Shown here: piece by piece, positions 49,508 to 61,640 of the stretch
How positions within the stretch are numbered: the first letter of the stretch is position 1
How the letters are laid out: each line of letters begins with the position of its first letter
Source: Omphiscola glabra
Lineage: Eukaryota > Mollusca > Gastropoda > Lymnaeidae
Assembly (NCBI GenBank): GCA_964017045.1
Contig: OZ024810.1
Span: forward strand, 12,538,593 to 12,602,592
Direction of reading: 5' to 3'
Length of the DNA stretch: 64,000 nt
Translations under genes and position numbers: made by a program
The notes under the pieces: model-generated
What the model was told of the DNA's origin: nothing
Seen by the model: the letters and a program-made list of their open reading frames with translations, nothing else
The model's database searches: none

Positions 49508-50977
49508 TTGTTTTTTTTTAAATAGTAGTATTATGACATTTTTTGCCACCCTCCAAGATGCAATTTTTGTAAGGTTATATCTATAACTCTCTAAACAAAC
49601 ATACATATACAGAGAACATTCATTTTTAAGAGTAAAAAAATAGTGAAATGATTATAATGTATTGTAATGAAAATGGCATTTTCTCACATTTTGAAAAAAA
49701 TTATAAAGGGGGGGGGGTAAAAAACAAAAACCAGCACAAAGTTTGTAAAATTTCAAAAAATCAACACAAAAATAAAACACTTATAAAAAAAATTATTGAT
49801 GTTAATATATCAAATTGTAGGGACACATTAAACAGCCTGTGTACCCATAAAAAGTATATTTAAAATACAAGTATGGTTAGAAAAGTGGGTTGAAATGAAG
49901 GCAAAAAAATTAGTCATTAAAAATATATAAATAGTTACACCAACAGTTAAGCTAATTATATCTTAATAGAGAATAACTATAGCTCTACATATTTAAACAG
50001 TCCACGTTTCAGGAACATTGCAAGGGTTCACATACAGCAACAACCACAAAATCGTACTTTCAAAAAATGTATAAGCTTTACTAATATTACATCTACAATT
50101 AAACAACCAATTAAACAACCGTGTCCTGTATTTACTATGTATTTGATTTAAAATGTTTAAGTTTATTAACAGATGATGTTATATTTTCTATATCATTTGC
50201 TAATTTTAACTTCAACGCAAATAATTCTTCTTGAAAAATAATTAATTGTTCATTTAGCTCCAAAAAACATAAAAATTTCTAGAGCCAATGAAAAGACAAG
50301 TTACTAGAGACTAATAACAGGGAAATCCCTGGATCCAATGAAATTACACATCTCTATATAAGCATGAGTTATTTTTCAGGCAAATCTTTAAATTTAGGTA
50401 ACGTTGGTTTGCAATGTGTCTATATTAAAATTAACATCAAAGTCAATATTAATATTATTTATATTCATTTCACAGGTATCATAAGTGGATCACACACAAG
50501 CCTAAAACCAGAAACAACAACAGTACAAACAGTGAAAACAAGCAATGATCCCAATGTGAACGCCTTGCCTTGTAGTTCTGCAGTTTGTGTCCCCCCCTTT
50601 TCCCACTTAACTTGAACTTATGTATTTTGATAAAATGGTGATGAACAGTGCTATGCAACCAATTATATATTTTTATTTTAATTTGCCTAAAACCAATTAA
50701 TTATAAATCATTGATATATTGGTTTTACATTTCATAGAAGACAAACAATTTTAGCTCGACAATCATTTCACAAATCTAGTACAATTTATTTTTCTATTAA
50801 TAACTTTGAATTGACTGAAGTAAAATGAATCAAATAATGTATGTCATAGAACAGGGACTTTAATCTTAATCAGGGATTTATCAAATAAATTTGAACATTA
50901 TAAAGGTGTTTCCGATTTGGAGAAACTTTGTCACTAACCTCAAACGAAATTCAGTTAATCCTCAGTAATTGTTTTAA
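49508..50977. other. BIR gene 2 3' flank
   Basis: AT-rich. An open stretch at 50476-50615 follows a good acceptor (TTTCACAG), but I could not join it in phase to the BIR exon. Nothing else supported. Confidence 0.4.
49771..49776 (+). promoter_or_regulatory. Candidate polyadenylation signal of BIR gene 2
   Basis: AATAAA about 260 bp after the stop codon, a spacing similar to that in gene 1. Confidence 0.35.
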
Positions 50978-51198
50978 TCCTTTGAACCCGGCATCCCCCT
51001 TTATGGGTCTGAGTGTTAAAAATTCACACCCCCACCAGACCAATATTTCTCCCATACCTTACCCTAGATTAACAGTCGGTATATGAAAATCATATGTGTG
51101 TATGTAATCATGACTGTTTGTGTGTCAGTTTGTTGAAATTTCCCCCAGGAGCCCTGGGACATGGGTATTTTAAGATTAGAAGCCTAGGGTTCAAAGGA
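50978..51198. mobile_element. piggyBac-like MITE with TTAA target sites
   Basis: Ends TCCTTTGAACCC and GGGTTCAAAGGA are perfect 12-bp inverted repeats, each directly flanked by TTAA (50974-50977 and 51199-51202). TTAA duplication is the hallmark of piggyBac transposition. 221 bp, no transposase. Confidence 0.85.
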
Positions 51199-51202
51199 TT
51201 AA

Positions 51203-52604
51203 GATAAAAAAAAAATGTACAATGTTTTTAATTGAGATGTTTTTTTTGTTTTGTTTTTTTTTTACATTTTTATGAAATAATGCAGTGATTCTTTTTGGAA
51301 AAATACAATAAACGATGATTTCTTAAAAAAATTGGAAGACAAATTAGAACAAACCCCCTAAGACTACTAAAAGGTGAAATGAAATGGGCACTACAGAATG
51401 AAAGGTTTATTTCTGTATCCCAGCTGATTGAGCTGGATTGAAGATCTTTTAGATGAGTCTTTCATGATACACTGTTTTATTAATATTTATATTTTGTTCA
51501 TATACACTGGTATTTTTTATTTATTCATCTTTTTGTACCATCCTAATTGTAGGCGGCATCCAGTTTAAAGACTTACATTAGGGGAAATAAAGTGCAGAAT
51601 TACTCATAACAAGATGTATAATATTTATGTAAGGTACAGCAGGGTACACAGGGTTAACCTAGTCAGTTAACGATTTCCGAAATTTACAAAAAAAATAATA
51701 GTAATTTAATTCAGCCCTCACAGGCCTTCTTGTGTAGTGCTAATATTAAAATGGACCCTTGAACTAGGGACATTTCCAGTAAAGGTGGATGTGGTCTTTT
51801 TGAAATTCTGTTAAAATAAAATTGATCATATCATTATCATTTATCCCTGCATCTTTCATTTGGCAGTTCTGTGTTCAAAAATGAGGACAAACTTTGCTAA
51901 GTCCTAGCTAAGGTCCTGACACTTATAAATTTTATAAGAAGCAATATACAATGTTTGAAAGTCTGTTAGATGAGTCATGGGCAGATCATTGTGATTTGCC
52001 TTTGCACAATATTGTAATGAATAGTGTTTTTACTAGTCATTCTAAATTGGATGGCAGTTTGTCGAGTTTTGCAAAAATATGTTAAATGTTCCTTCTTTTT
52101 TTTGGGTCATTACTGTACATAAGACACTGCACCATTGAGAACCATATATGTATAATTTAGATGATATGTACTAACTTCTTTAACTCAATCTTTTCATGCT
52201 AATGTTGTAATCTGAACCATCACTGGTCCCAGTAGTTCAGATCATCAACTAAACTACATGTATATATATAAATACTGATACTATAATGGTTCAGATTAAT
52301 GATGTCATATGTCATTAAACATTATAAATAATTTGACTGGGGCAAGCTGTCTCAAAAGTTGTTTTGTGTTTTTGTGTACATCCAGTTTGGTGTACCTTTT
52401 TAATGTACATAATGTATAAAACATACATAATATATCTTTCAATTAATTTCTGAAACACTAAGTGTTATAGTTTTTTTTTTTTTTTTGTTGTTATTAAATG
52501 TTGTTGACCCTAGTTGTTTTTTAACATTGAAATAAGATATTTCAATACAACATATAACAAATATAATACTGTCATGCAACTTGCATTAGCTTTATAAAGA
52601 TTGT
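51203..52604. other. AT-rich spacer
   Basis: No gene, RNA or clear repeat recognised; a few T runs and short AT microsatellites. Confidence 0.5.
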
Positions 52605-52607
52605 GCT

Positions 52608-53000
52608 GGGCATTGAAATTATATATATTAATTAACTGTGCCAAGAATTGAGATCAAACAAAGCATTGAAATTATACATATTAATTTATTGTGCCGAGAA
52701 TTAATATCAAACTGGGCATTGAAATTATACATATTAATTTATTGTGCTGAGAATTAATATCAAACTGGGCATTGAAATTATACATACAGACCTGTTTACC
52801 CTCAAACTCTTAAAATCGTACAATATTATCGAAAAATCGTTCAATATATTATCTTAATAGTAAAAAATAAACATTCAGTATATATAATTTATATAATGTA
52901 CGCACCTCAAAATCGTACATTGTACGCCAAAATCGTAAGAGTAAACAGTTCTGTACATATTAATTTATTGTGCCAAAAATTGAGATCAAACTGAATGTTA
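52608..53000. repeat. 53-bp tandem repeat interrupted by a MITE
   Basis: Units starting CATTGAAATTATACATATTA at 52611, 52664, 52717 and 52770 (exactly 53 bp apart). The last unit is split: it resumes at 52954 with TACATATTAATTTATTGTGCC after the MITE. Confidence 0.92.
52797..52953. mobile_element. CAGACCTGT-family MITE nested in the 53-bp repeat
   Basis: 157 bp, starting CAGACCTGTTTACCCTCAAA and ending AACAGTTCTG. The surrounding repeat gives the empty site: TACATA is present on both sides, so at least 6 bp were duplicated. Same family as the 89-bp element at 46012. Confidence 0.85.
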
Positions 53001-53149
53001 TGTTTCTATGTTTTTTAAAACAATTAGGTAATAACATAAAGTGTACGGAATACAAAAAGCAAGTGCTAAAGCAATTTCACCATGCTTGTCTTGGCGACAT
53101 ACAGTACACTCTCAGTGTTTTATTAGTCCTTAAATTAGTTGTAGCTTCA

Positions 53150-53560
53150 CTCCCTGGACTACCTGTTACTGCGCCATGCTACGAAAATGTCCCAGGGTCA
53201 CCACATGGACACTTCTCACCAACTAGCCACCAGCCTCTGCATTCTGCAGCTTTTTGATTTGTTCAACAAAGGTGATGAACAAGCTGCTGGGTTGGTCTTG
53301 ACATCTTTCCTGGAGCTGGCATGCTGCAAATATCATGTTAGCTGTGTGCATCTTAACGGAATCCACATTGGCTTTCAGGAAGTACTCCTTGTTCAAGGTG
53401 TAGTTGTAAACGATTAAGCAGAACTTTGGTCAATATCTTCCCAGCTATGAAAAGAAGAAAAATCCCTCGATAGATGTCACAGGTTTGGCGACCTTTTGAT
53501 TTATAACTGTACTCTTGGCGGTCACAGGGGTACTAGCCCTTGTGAATTATCCACCCTGCT
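53150..53560 (-). pseudogene. Decayed LINE reverse transcriptase fragment
   Basis: On the - strand broken frames read ANMIFAACQLQERCQDQ and a YRGI...LLS-like stretch, matching the conserved YRGISLLS and IFAARQLQEKCQEQ motifs of non-LTR retrotransposon reverse transcriptases. Stops and frameshifts interrupt it; the catalytic box is not seen. Not functional. Confidence 0.75.
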
Positions 53561-53573
53561 GGTACTATAGTGG

Positions 53574-54150
53574 AACCTCAGATAATAAACGCCTGATTTA
53601 ACAATCGAATCAGTTAATGAACACGTTTTGGGAACAAATGTTATTTCAATTTAACAAACAACATTTTAGGGTATGAACATAGTCATGTACACACAATCCC
53701 ACCAGCTCAGTGGAGCTCTTGCCCGTTTATGGTATTGTTTGTACAGGCTTATTTATTGTTATTTTTGCACTTTTTGTGTTATTTTAGCCCTCATTATGGT
53801 GCCTTAACAGATAAGAGGTATTAGGAGTATTTCATTAAAACTTGAAAATGGCCTTGGTGAAATCGGAAATCGCAAAGCAACACATTATGGCCAAAGTGAC
53901 CATTCTAAAGAACAAAGAGGCAATAAACGTGGCTCATGTGCGGCTAAAACATTGACTCAATAAATGAAGCAAATGTCTTTCTAAAGTGTTAGAGGAAATA
54001 GAAAAACTGTTTTTATTTTGGATAAATGAAAAGCAGCTGGTTGGAAATAATAATATCAGTAAAACAATAATTTTTGAAAAGCCTGAGCAGTTACACATGG
54101 ATTTGTTTGCCAAAACACTAAGTACAAGTGACAAGGGCGAAGGCCATGTT
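53574..54150 (+). pseudogene. Tigger/pogo-like transposon relic
   Basis: Begins with AGTGGAACCTCAGATAATAA, a Tigger-type terminal sequence. The + strand then reads EEIEKLFLFWINEKQL and IIFEKPEQLHMDLFAKTL, matching the CENP-B-type DNA-binding domain of pogo transposases (V/L-x-LWIxEKQLxG...IxEKAxxLH). Stops are present and the DDE catalytic part is missing, so it is a truncated fossil. Confidence 0.78.
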
Positions 54151-54519
54151 AATTGATTTTAATTGATTTCCATGGTACAAAAACTATTTGGTTTAGCTAT
54201 GAGCGTTTCAATTCAAGACAATTATCACGGACTATTCCTTCAAATAATTTTCATTAAACAATCAAACAATTCTTGACAACTAAAAATATGTACGCAAATC
54301 TGAGCAGGTACACCACATTTAAATTTAATTCGATTTGTGATAATCCCTCTATTCTATTGGTAAGACCCCATCATTATTAATTTATTATGCTAGTAGTAAT
54401 AGTTCACCAAATAGCATGTTAAAGAAATATTTCATAAACCAGCCCCCTCAGTAAGGTATTGAATTTCCCTATTCCAGCAGAGCTAGTAGCAGGCCTCTGG
54501 GTTAGCTGATATTCTAAAA

Positions 54520-54700
54520 CGGTGGTCAGCGAATCACGGCTATTTAGAGACTTGAGTGCGGCTCGGCCAATCAGGCACAAATCGGTTTTGACTCAAAAAA
54601 ACATGGTTCTTGACAGGTTCTTGAAAAGAAATTTGGCTTTCAAAAAAAATTTCTGATGATGATTTTTGGCTCTTTTGACTAATGAGTTTTCCTACCACTG
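54520..54700. mobile_element. hAT-type MITE, second copy of the 41054 family
   Basis: Starts CGGTGGTCAG, ends CCTACCACTG, flanked by a perfect 8-bp duplication TTCTAAAA (54512-54519, 54701-54708). Related along its length to the copy in the BIR gene 1 intron. Confidence 0.92.
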
Positions 54701-54708
54701 TTCTAAAA

Positions 54709-57126
54709 CATGCACAAGAAATCTTACTTTTCAGAGAGAAGAATAGGAAGAATAGTTTCAAAATCATTGGTCTGTTTTTGTTTTTTTCAAATTGATTTTT
54801 TTTTAAATGTTAGATTATATAATTAGGAAATATTACAAAGATTGGGAAATAAGGAAAGCATGTTTAGTTAAGAGCTTGATAAAGACATCACCATAATAAG
54901 CTGTTATTTGTTAGTTTGTCCAAAACGATCTAACTGTATTTGTGTTGGCGCTGATTTTTTTCTGTGGGTGCTCAGATGGCTGATACTCTTGAGCATTAGG
55001 GGCAAATGACTTCCAAAATTTGACCCATGACTATTTCAACCATGTTTCATGCATTTCTTTGTACTTTTATAAAGCCCTGACTTATTAAGATAGAATTCAA
55101 AGATTAGTTATAACTTCTTGATTAAGTCAAAACTTAATTAGTTCCTGGCGGTGTTGAAATGGGAAATATGTTTGTGACATGGGCAAATGGAATGAAAGTA
55201 ATCACGTTGACATTTACAGAACAAGACAGTATTGGTTGGCAAAATCTTTCATATCCTATGGTGTAATGATGTCATGTGCATGAGACTGTTTATCGGGGCA
55301 TTACCAAGTTTAAGTTATATATGGTGGTGGTAGATACACAGCGTACGTTAGTTCTTCTTATTATCAACATGTCAGATGCTTTGCTATGCTATTTTTGTTT
55401 TTTAAATGAGAGAGAGAGAGAGATAAAGTTGCAATGTTACTTATTCTTTGATAAGCTAAAGCCTTTAACTAAAGCTGATTTAGAAAGTAAAGTAAAATTT
55501 TGATGTTATGCTAAAAACTTATTTCACTTTCACTTACAATGCTACTTGGATATTCATTACACTGCCACAATAAAATAGACATTTGGACAAGTATCTTTCA
55601 CCTTTGGAGCCATCAATTGATCGTGTTTACCGCCAACCCAGAATTATCATAAATTAGTGCCCGAATTTTAGACACCCCAGCAGTACATGGTCACTAATTT
55701 GTGACAAACTCACTTCCCCCCCTCCCCCACGACTTGCAACATCATATAGATGGTCCCTTTGTTGGTCTTTGAAATGTGACTTGGAAGTTATTTGACACTA
55801 TGTACACTTTGCATTATTTTGAATAAGGTGATAGTTGACGCAGGTAAACTCAGTTGCATCCCACATTTCAATGCCTAGAATTTCCATCCTATAATGCATA
55901 CATCTGTTTGTGTGGCAGGCAGCAAAGACACGCAAAAAAAATCAAAACTAAGCACTGACCTGCATTCCTCCATCCAGCACAGCAGGTGCATCGTGGTGCC
56001 AAGGGTAATAACAACACAATCACCTTCAGCCTTCGATGCAGTCAGAGAAGACTGGGAATGGAACAATGTCCCATGCTGCTTCAGGGTTACATGCTGTTGA
56101 AGAAGCATAAAAAATGTGTGAGTGTTTTATGCAATAAATGCAATTATGATAAAACAAATTTATAAAAGTGCTGGAAGAAAAGATTCCTTTTTTGGGAGTC
56201 TAAAGCTTTTGTTAAGAGTGTGTTTCCTTTACAGTTCACGGGCGTAAACAAAGATAGGTTAAGATTTTTCTTTCAAAATATAAAAATATATAAATATAAA
56301 AATATATTTTTATTTCCACCTAGCAAAAAGTAGATTTCATGGAAAAATGAGTGTACATTTTTTACAAAATTATTAATATATCTAAAAAAGAAAACTCAAG
56401 GCTGTCACGGACATGAAAATTGATTAAAAGATTCTTCTTATTAAGATATAAAGACTGTTTTATGATTTTCTGATAATATTATTATTATTACTCTATTATT
56501 ATTATTAGTTGTCTTATATAGTGCGGTACCCCAGCCTTATATAGCGTGGTAATACAGCAGAGAAGTGAGGCAAAAATTTGGTCAAATTTTAATGAAATTA
56601 CCCACACATCAAATTATGTTCAAATTAAAGATATTTAAAATCGTCAGTATATTTTTGTTTTTTATATAAGCACATGATTTTACAATTTTAAAAAAAATTG
56701 TAGTTCAGGTGCACGAAAAGGGGAAGCTTACATTATAGCAGATAATTAATTCTAAACACTAAATGATGAAGAAATGTAACATCGATAATTAAGTAAAAAT
56801 CTGATGAACTATTTCTAAAAACATATTCTTTACAAATTTATCAAAAGTATATTTCAAGGGCGTGAACAAGTATGGGTTACGGTTATCTTGAAGTATAAGG
56901 AAATAGTTTTTCCATTTTTTTTCCAAAATACAATTAGAGGCATGGGAAATTTTTAAGAGATTGACAAAAGATCTTCAAAAACACAAGACTTTTACATGTG
57001 AAAATTGGATAAAAGATTCATCTCTATATATAAAAATTATTTTTTTTTGTGATTAAGGATAATTTAGTTCAGAAGTGAATCAGAGATTACTATAATATAT
57101 CTATGTATCTAGTTACAGAATATTAG
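54709..57126. other. AT-rich spacer
   Basis: No gene recognised. A (GA)n run lies at about 55409-55422 and ATT microsatellite near 56478-56505. The sequence at 56505-56560 (TAGTGCGGTACCCCAGCC) resembles 63815-63860, a dispersed repeat. Confidence 0.5.
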
Positions 57127-57737
57127 ATGGGGATTGTCATTTCAAAAAAAGCAAACTCCACACTAGGTTTCATTCGAAGAAATCTGCGCCACTGCCCAAC
57201 ATCCTGCAAACGAAATGCCTATCTTGCACTTGTCCAACAACTACTAGAATATGGTGCAATCATCTGGGACCCATACCTAAAGCAAGATGTGGACAAGATG
57301 GAGCAAATCCAACGTAACGCAATGCGCTTCATAGCACGTGACTACAAAACCACCACTCCTGGCTACGTCACTAGCCTCTTGACATCCCTTCCCTCAAAGA
57401 CAGACGAGAAAAGATCCACCTAACATTCTTATATAAAGTGGTCATGGGGCTAGTGCCGGCCATACCAGCACACAATTATCTCACCCCACTGAAGCCAGGT
57501 CTATTAATAAGAGCCAAACACTCACTAAACACTGATTTAACTTCTGACAACCCCATGAGAAATTACACCCGGAACAATAGCAAATGCTTCACTGTGCCTC
57601 AGAGTAACACAGTGCAACATAAACAATCATTCTTCCTGCGCACAATAATCGCTTGGAATCACCTGGACAATACCGCCATGAACTCGACATCTATCGAAAG
57701 CTTCAAGGCTGCCGTGGCATCTGCTAGGAGCCATTAG
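57127..57737 (+). pseudogene. 3' end of a non-LTR retrotransposon (LINE), frameshifted
   Basis: First frame: NSTLGFIRRNLRHCP and LVQQLLEYGAIIWDP, the post-catalytic region typical of Jockey/CR1-like LINE ORF2 proteins. The frame breaks near 57400, and the next frame continues from 57438 to the usual AWNHLD...SIESFKAAV C-terminus. It is 5'-truncated, with no endonuclease or catalytic reverse-transcriptase boxes in the window. A dead copy. Confidence 0.85.
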
Positions 57738-58724
57738 GATGGCAGCATCGCTTCCCCAACCGCTGCACATATGCCAGTATATGGATGCAGCAACGTACCG
57801 AACCAGAACCAGAGCTGCTCAACCCAACCAAACTGCCTATAAGCAAGGGTGGTAAAATTAGAATTTGGGGTACGAGCAAAATAAAAAATTACCCTGATCT
57901 AAGGTATGTTTGAATAATTTACAATTTCATTTATATCTGTATGTTTAAACATTTTTCTTTTATAACTTTTTTTTAAAATTAAAACAAGTGAGATACTTCT
58001 CAGTTACTTTAGATAAATTTTGTTAACATACATGTATTAAAATACAAGATAGAGAACTAATGACTGACAATGAAACAATTTCCTTTCTGCAAAATAGAAA
58101 AATAAACCGGATTGATATTTAACACAGATTCTTTGATCCAAACCCTTGGACAAATTAGTTTTACTTTTATTACGCAAATCAACAGATGTTTTGGTTTCCC
58201 CGATAAATGTGATTACAGTGTAATTCTTTGATTATAATTTGTTTTACTAATTTTCATAACTTTCAACCACTTATAAAATTAATTAAAATGTTTAAAATAG
58301 TTCCTTAGTTGTTACTCCAGATTTATTTGTAATTTATATTATTAATACTTAAAATTTTATTAAAATTAAAGCGAATATACAATATATTTTTCGCATTACC
58401 ATTGATTCGAGTTCCTTAAAATAATAGAAGAAAACTATGATTGTTTTAAAAAATGGGAATGTATTTAAATCGTATTGGTTCTTTGTGAGTTACGGTCAGC
58501 ATAGATCATTCTTATATAATAGATGTATTACTACATCATTGCTATTCAAAATCACAACACATTTACAAAGCTATATCCGATTCTAAAATACGTCACAAAA
58601 TTCAAGCTTATTTATAAAAACAACAAAAATACTCTCTACACTAAACATGCAAAAATATGTTTTTCTCTGCTCTTGCTACAAATTGATGTCTGTTGGCATT
58701 TGTTCAAGGGCGGTTGAGTTGATA
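57738..58724. other. AT-rich spacer
   Basis: Very AT-rich; no gene or structured repeat recognised. Confidence 0.5.
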
Positions 58725-61375
58725 GCTCCGTTTGAAATTATTTTGATAAAGTTTGTTAAAGAAAACAAAACGAATTTAAGGACATCGGCCCATGCGAAAT
58801 ATTGTAAAATGTTGTTCTAATTTAGAAACATTTGCGGGAGCGCACATATCAATTCACCAAAGTTTTTATCGCAATCGGATGAATGGTATAGGAATGCATA
58901 CGATAATTATATAGATAATATAAGGGTGGAAAACGAATTAAGGCCCCCGGCCACACACTGAATATTGTAGAATTGTTGTATTACTTCAGAAACCTACTTA
59001 TTATATCACAAAATTTAAAAAAAGAGAAACATATTACTGAAGTTGTATCGCATTCAGTTAAATGGTATAGGAGTGCATACGGATATTATTTTTTACAAAT
59101 CTCATATAAGAAAAATAACGATTTTGGGGCCAACGGCCAAAAACGGATTATTTTAAAAGTGTTGTAACTACTTCAGAAACCTAATTATTATGTGACACAC
59201 ACAATTTAATGTCGCTATTTGTATTTGATTAAAAATATATCCATCCACACATTAGCTCTGTTTGAAATTTTATTTGTATAGCTCATATAGGAAAAATAGA
59301 ACATAAGGCCCCTGGCTCAAAACAGAATATTTTAAACGGTTGTAATAATTTGAAAAGCTTTGCGGACGTGGGTAAAACATTTTACTAAAGTTTTATCGCA
59401 TTCAGATAAATGATATAGGAGCGCATACAGAAATTATTTTGTACAAAGCTCATAAAAGAAAAAAAAAGAATTTGGGACCAACGGCTAAAAACGGAATATT
59501 TTAAAAGTATTGTAATTACTTATTAACATGTGCGACCTTATGGACAACCTTTCAACAAAGATTTGTTGCAATCGCATGAATGGTGTAGGAGCGCATACGG
59601 TTTGAAATTATATTTATATAGCTCCTTTAAGAAAATAACGAACATGGGGCCACTGGCTCAAAACGGAATATTTTAAAACGGTTGTAATCATTTTGAAACC
59701 TTTGTGGGCATGCTCGCAACATCTCGTCAAAGTTTTAGCGTATTCGAATGAATGGTGTAGGGGCGCAGACGAAATCTAATGTTTACAAACTCATATAAGA
59801 AAAAAAAACGATTTTGGGGCCAACGGCCAAAACTAAATATTTTAAAAGTGTTATAATGACCCAGTAAAATGCGCGAGCTTGTGGAATACAACTCTCCAAT
59901 GTTTTGTCGCAATCGCATGAATGGCGTAGGAGCGCATACGGTTTGAAACTATATTTATATAGCTCATATAAGAAAAAACGAACACAGGGCCCCTGGCTCA
60001 AAACGGAATATTTTAAAACGGTTGTAATAATTTAGAAACCTTTGTGGGCATGCTCGCAACATCTCGTCAAAGTTTTAGCGTATTCGAATAAATGGTGTAG
60101 GAGCGCATACGGTTTGAAACTATAGTTATTTAGCTCATATAAGAAAAAACGAACATGGGGCCCCTGGCTCAAAACGGAATATTTTAAAACGGTTGTAATA
60201 ATTTAGAAACCTTTGTGGGCATGCTCGCAACATCTCGTCAAAGTTTTAGCGTATTCGAATAAATGGTGTAGGAGCGCAGACGAAACCTATAGTTTACAAA
60301 GCTCATATAAGAAAAAAAAACGATTTTGGGGCCAACGGCCAAAACGAAATATTTTAAAAGTGTTATAATGACTCAGTAAAATGCGCGAGCTTGTGGAATA
60401 CAACTCTCCAATGTTTTGTCGCAATCGCATGAATGGCGTAGGAGCGCATACGGTTTGAAACTATATTTATATAGCTCATATAAGAAAAAACGAACACAGG
60501 GCCCCTGGCTCAAAACGGAATATTTTAAAACGGTTGTAATAATTTAGAAACCTTTGTGGGCATGCTCGCAACATCTCGTCAAAGTTTTAGCGTATTCGAA
60601 TAAATGGTGTAGGAGCGCATACGGTTTGAAACTATAGTTATTTAGCTCATATAAGAAAAAACGAACATGGGGCCCCTGGCTCAAAACGGAATATTTTAAA
60701 ACGGTTGTAATAATTTAGAAACCTTTGTGGGCATGCTCGCAACATCTCGTCAAAGTTTTAGCGTATTCGAATAAATGGTGTAGGAGCGCAGACGAAACCT
60801 ATAGTTTACAAAGCTCATATAAGAAAAAAAAACGATTTTGGGGCCAACGGCCAAAACGAAATATTTTAAAAGTGTTATAATGACTCAGTAAAATGCGCGA
60901 GCTTGTGGAATACAACTCTCCAATGTTTTGTCGCAATCGCATGAATGGCGTAGGAGCGCATACGGTTTGAAACTATATTTATATAGCTCATATAAGAAAA
61001 AACGAACACGGGGCCCCTGGCTCAAAACGGAATATTTTAAAACGGTTATAATTATTTCAAAACCTTTGTGGGCGTGCTTGCAGCATTTTACCAAAGATTT
61101 AGCGCATTCAGACGAATGGTGTAGGAGCGCAGATGGAAATATTTTTTACAAAGCTCGTATAAGAAAAAAAAACGAATGAAGGGCCAACGGCCGAAAACGA
61201 AATAATTGAAGTTTTTTAATGACGCAGTTAAATGCCCAGGTAGGTGGCCAACAACTCACCAAGGGTTTGTTGCAATCGCATGAATGGTGTGGGAGCGCAT
61301 ACGAGACAAACAGACATACATACATACATACAGACATACATTCATTTTTATATATATAGATTTGCCTATTTTTAA
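58725..61375. repeat. Satellite of about 170-bp monomers in 512-bp higher-order repeats
   Basis: About 15 monomers built on GTAGGAGCGCATACGGTTTG, a GGGGCC(C)CTGGCTCAAAAC/GGCCAACGGCCAAAAC block and AATATTTTAAAA. From about 59880 three monomer types (171, 171 and 170 bp) repeat as a near-identical 512-bp unit: CGCAATCGCATGAATGGCGT begins at 59909, 60421 and 60933. Monomers before 59880 are diverged. The 3' edge ends GACATACATTCATTTTTATA followed by TATATAGATT, typical of a dispersed element tail. Confidence 0.93.
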
Positions 61376-61640
61376 ATCATTTATATTTAAATTCGCTTTT
61401 ATTCGTGGCTGGCAAAATATTCGTAAGGCTAATTGACCCACTTCACATCAACCTATGGAGCTGAAACGTGGCCGATGACAACAAATTCTAACGTGGCACA
61501 AAGACTCGTTGCCGATGACAACAAACTCTATCAAATTTTCAGCTCAACCCCCCCCCCCCCACACAATTCCTAAAACTCAGTTTTTTTTCCAGGGGTAGTT
61601 GCAGGAAATATGATGACACTGATTTAAACGAAATAAAATT
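61376..61640. repeat. Dispersed repeat shared with 44931-45090
   Basis: GCTAATTGACCCACTT, AGACTCGTTGCCGATGACAA and TCTATCAAATTTTCAGC occur in the same order in both places, followed in both by a C or G tract. Family unknown. Confidence 0.75.

Noticed and set aside
50380..50615. Extra 3' exons of BIR gene 2 (50380-50397, 50476-50615)
   Set aside because: Good acceptors and a short open stretch, but no phase-1 donor in the BIR exon to join them.
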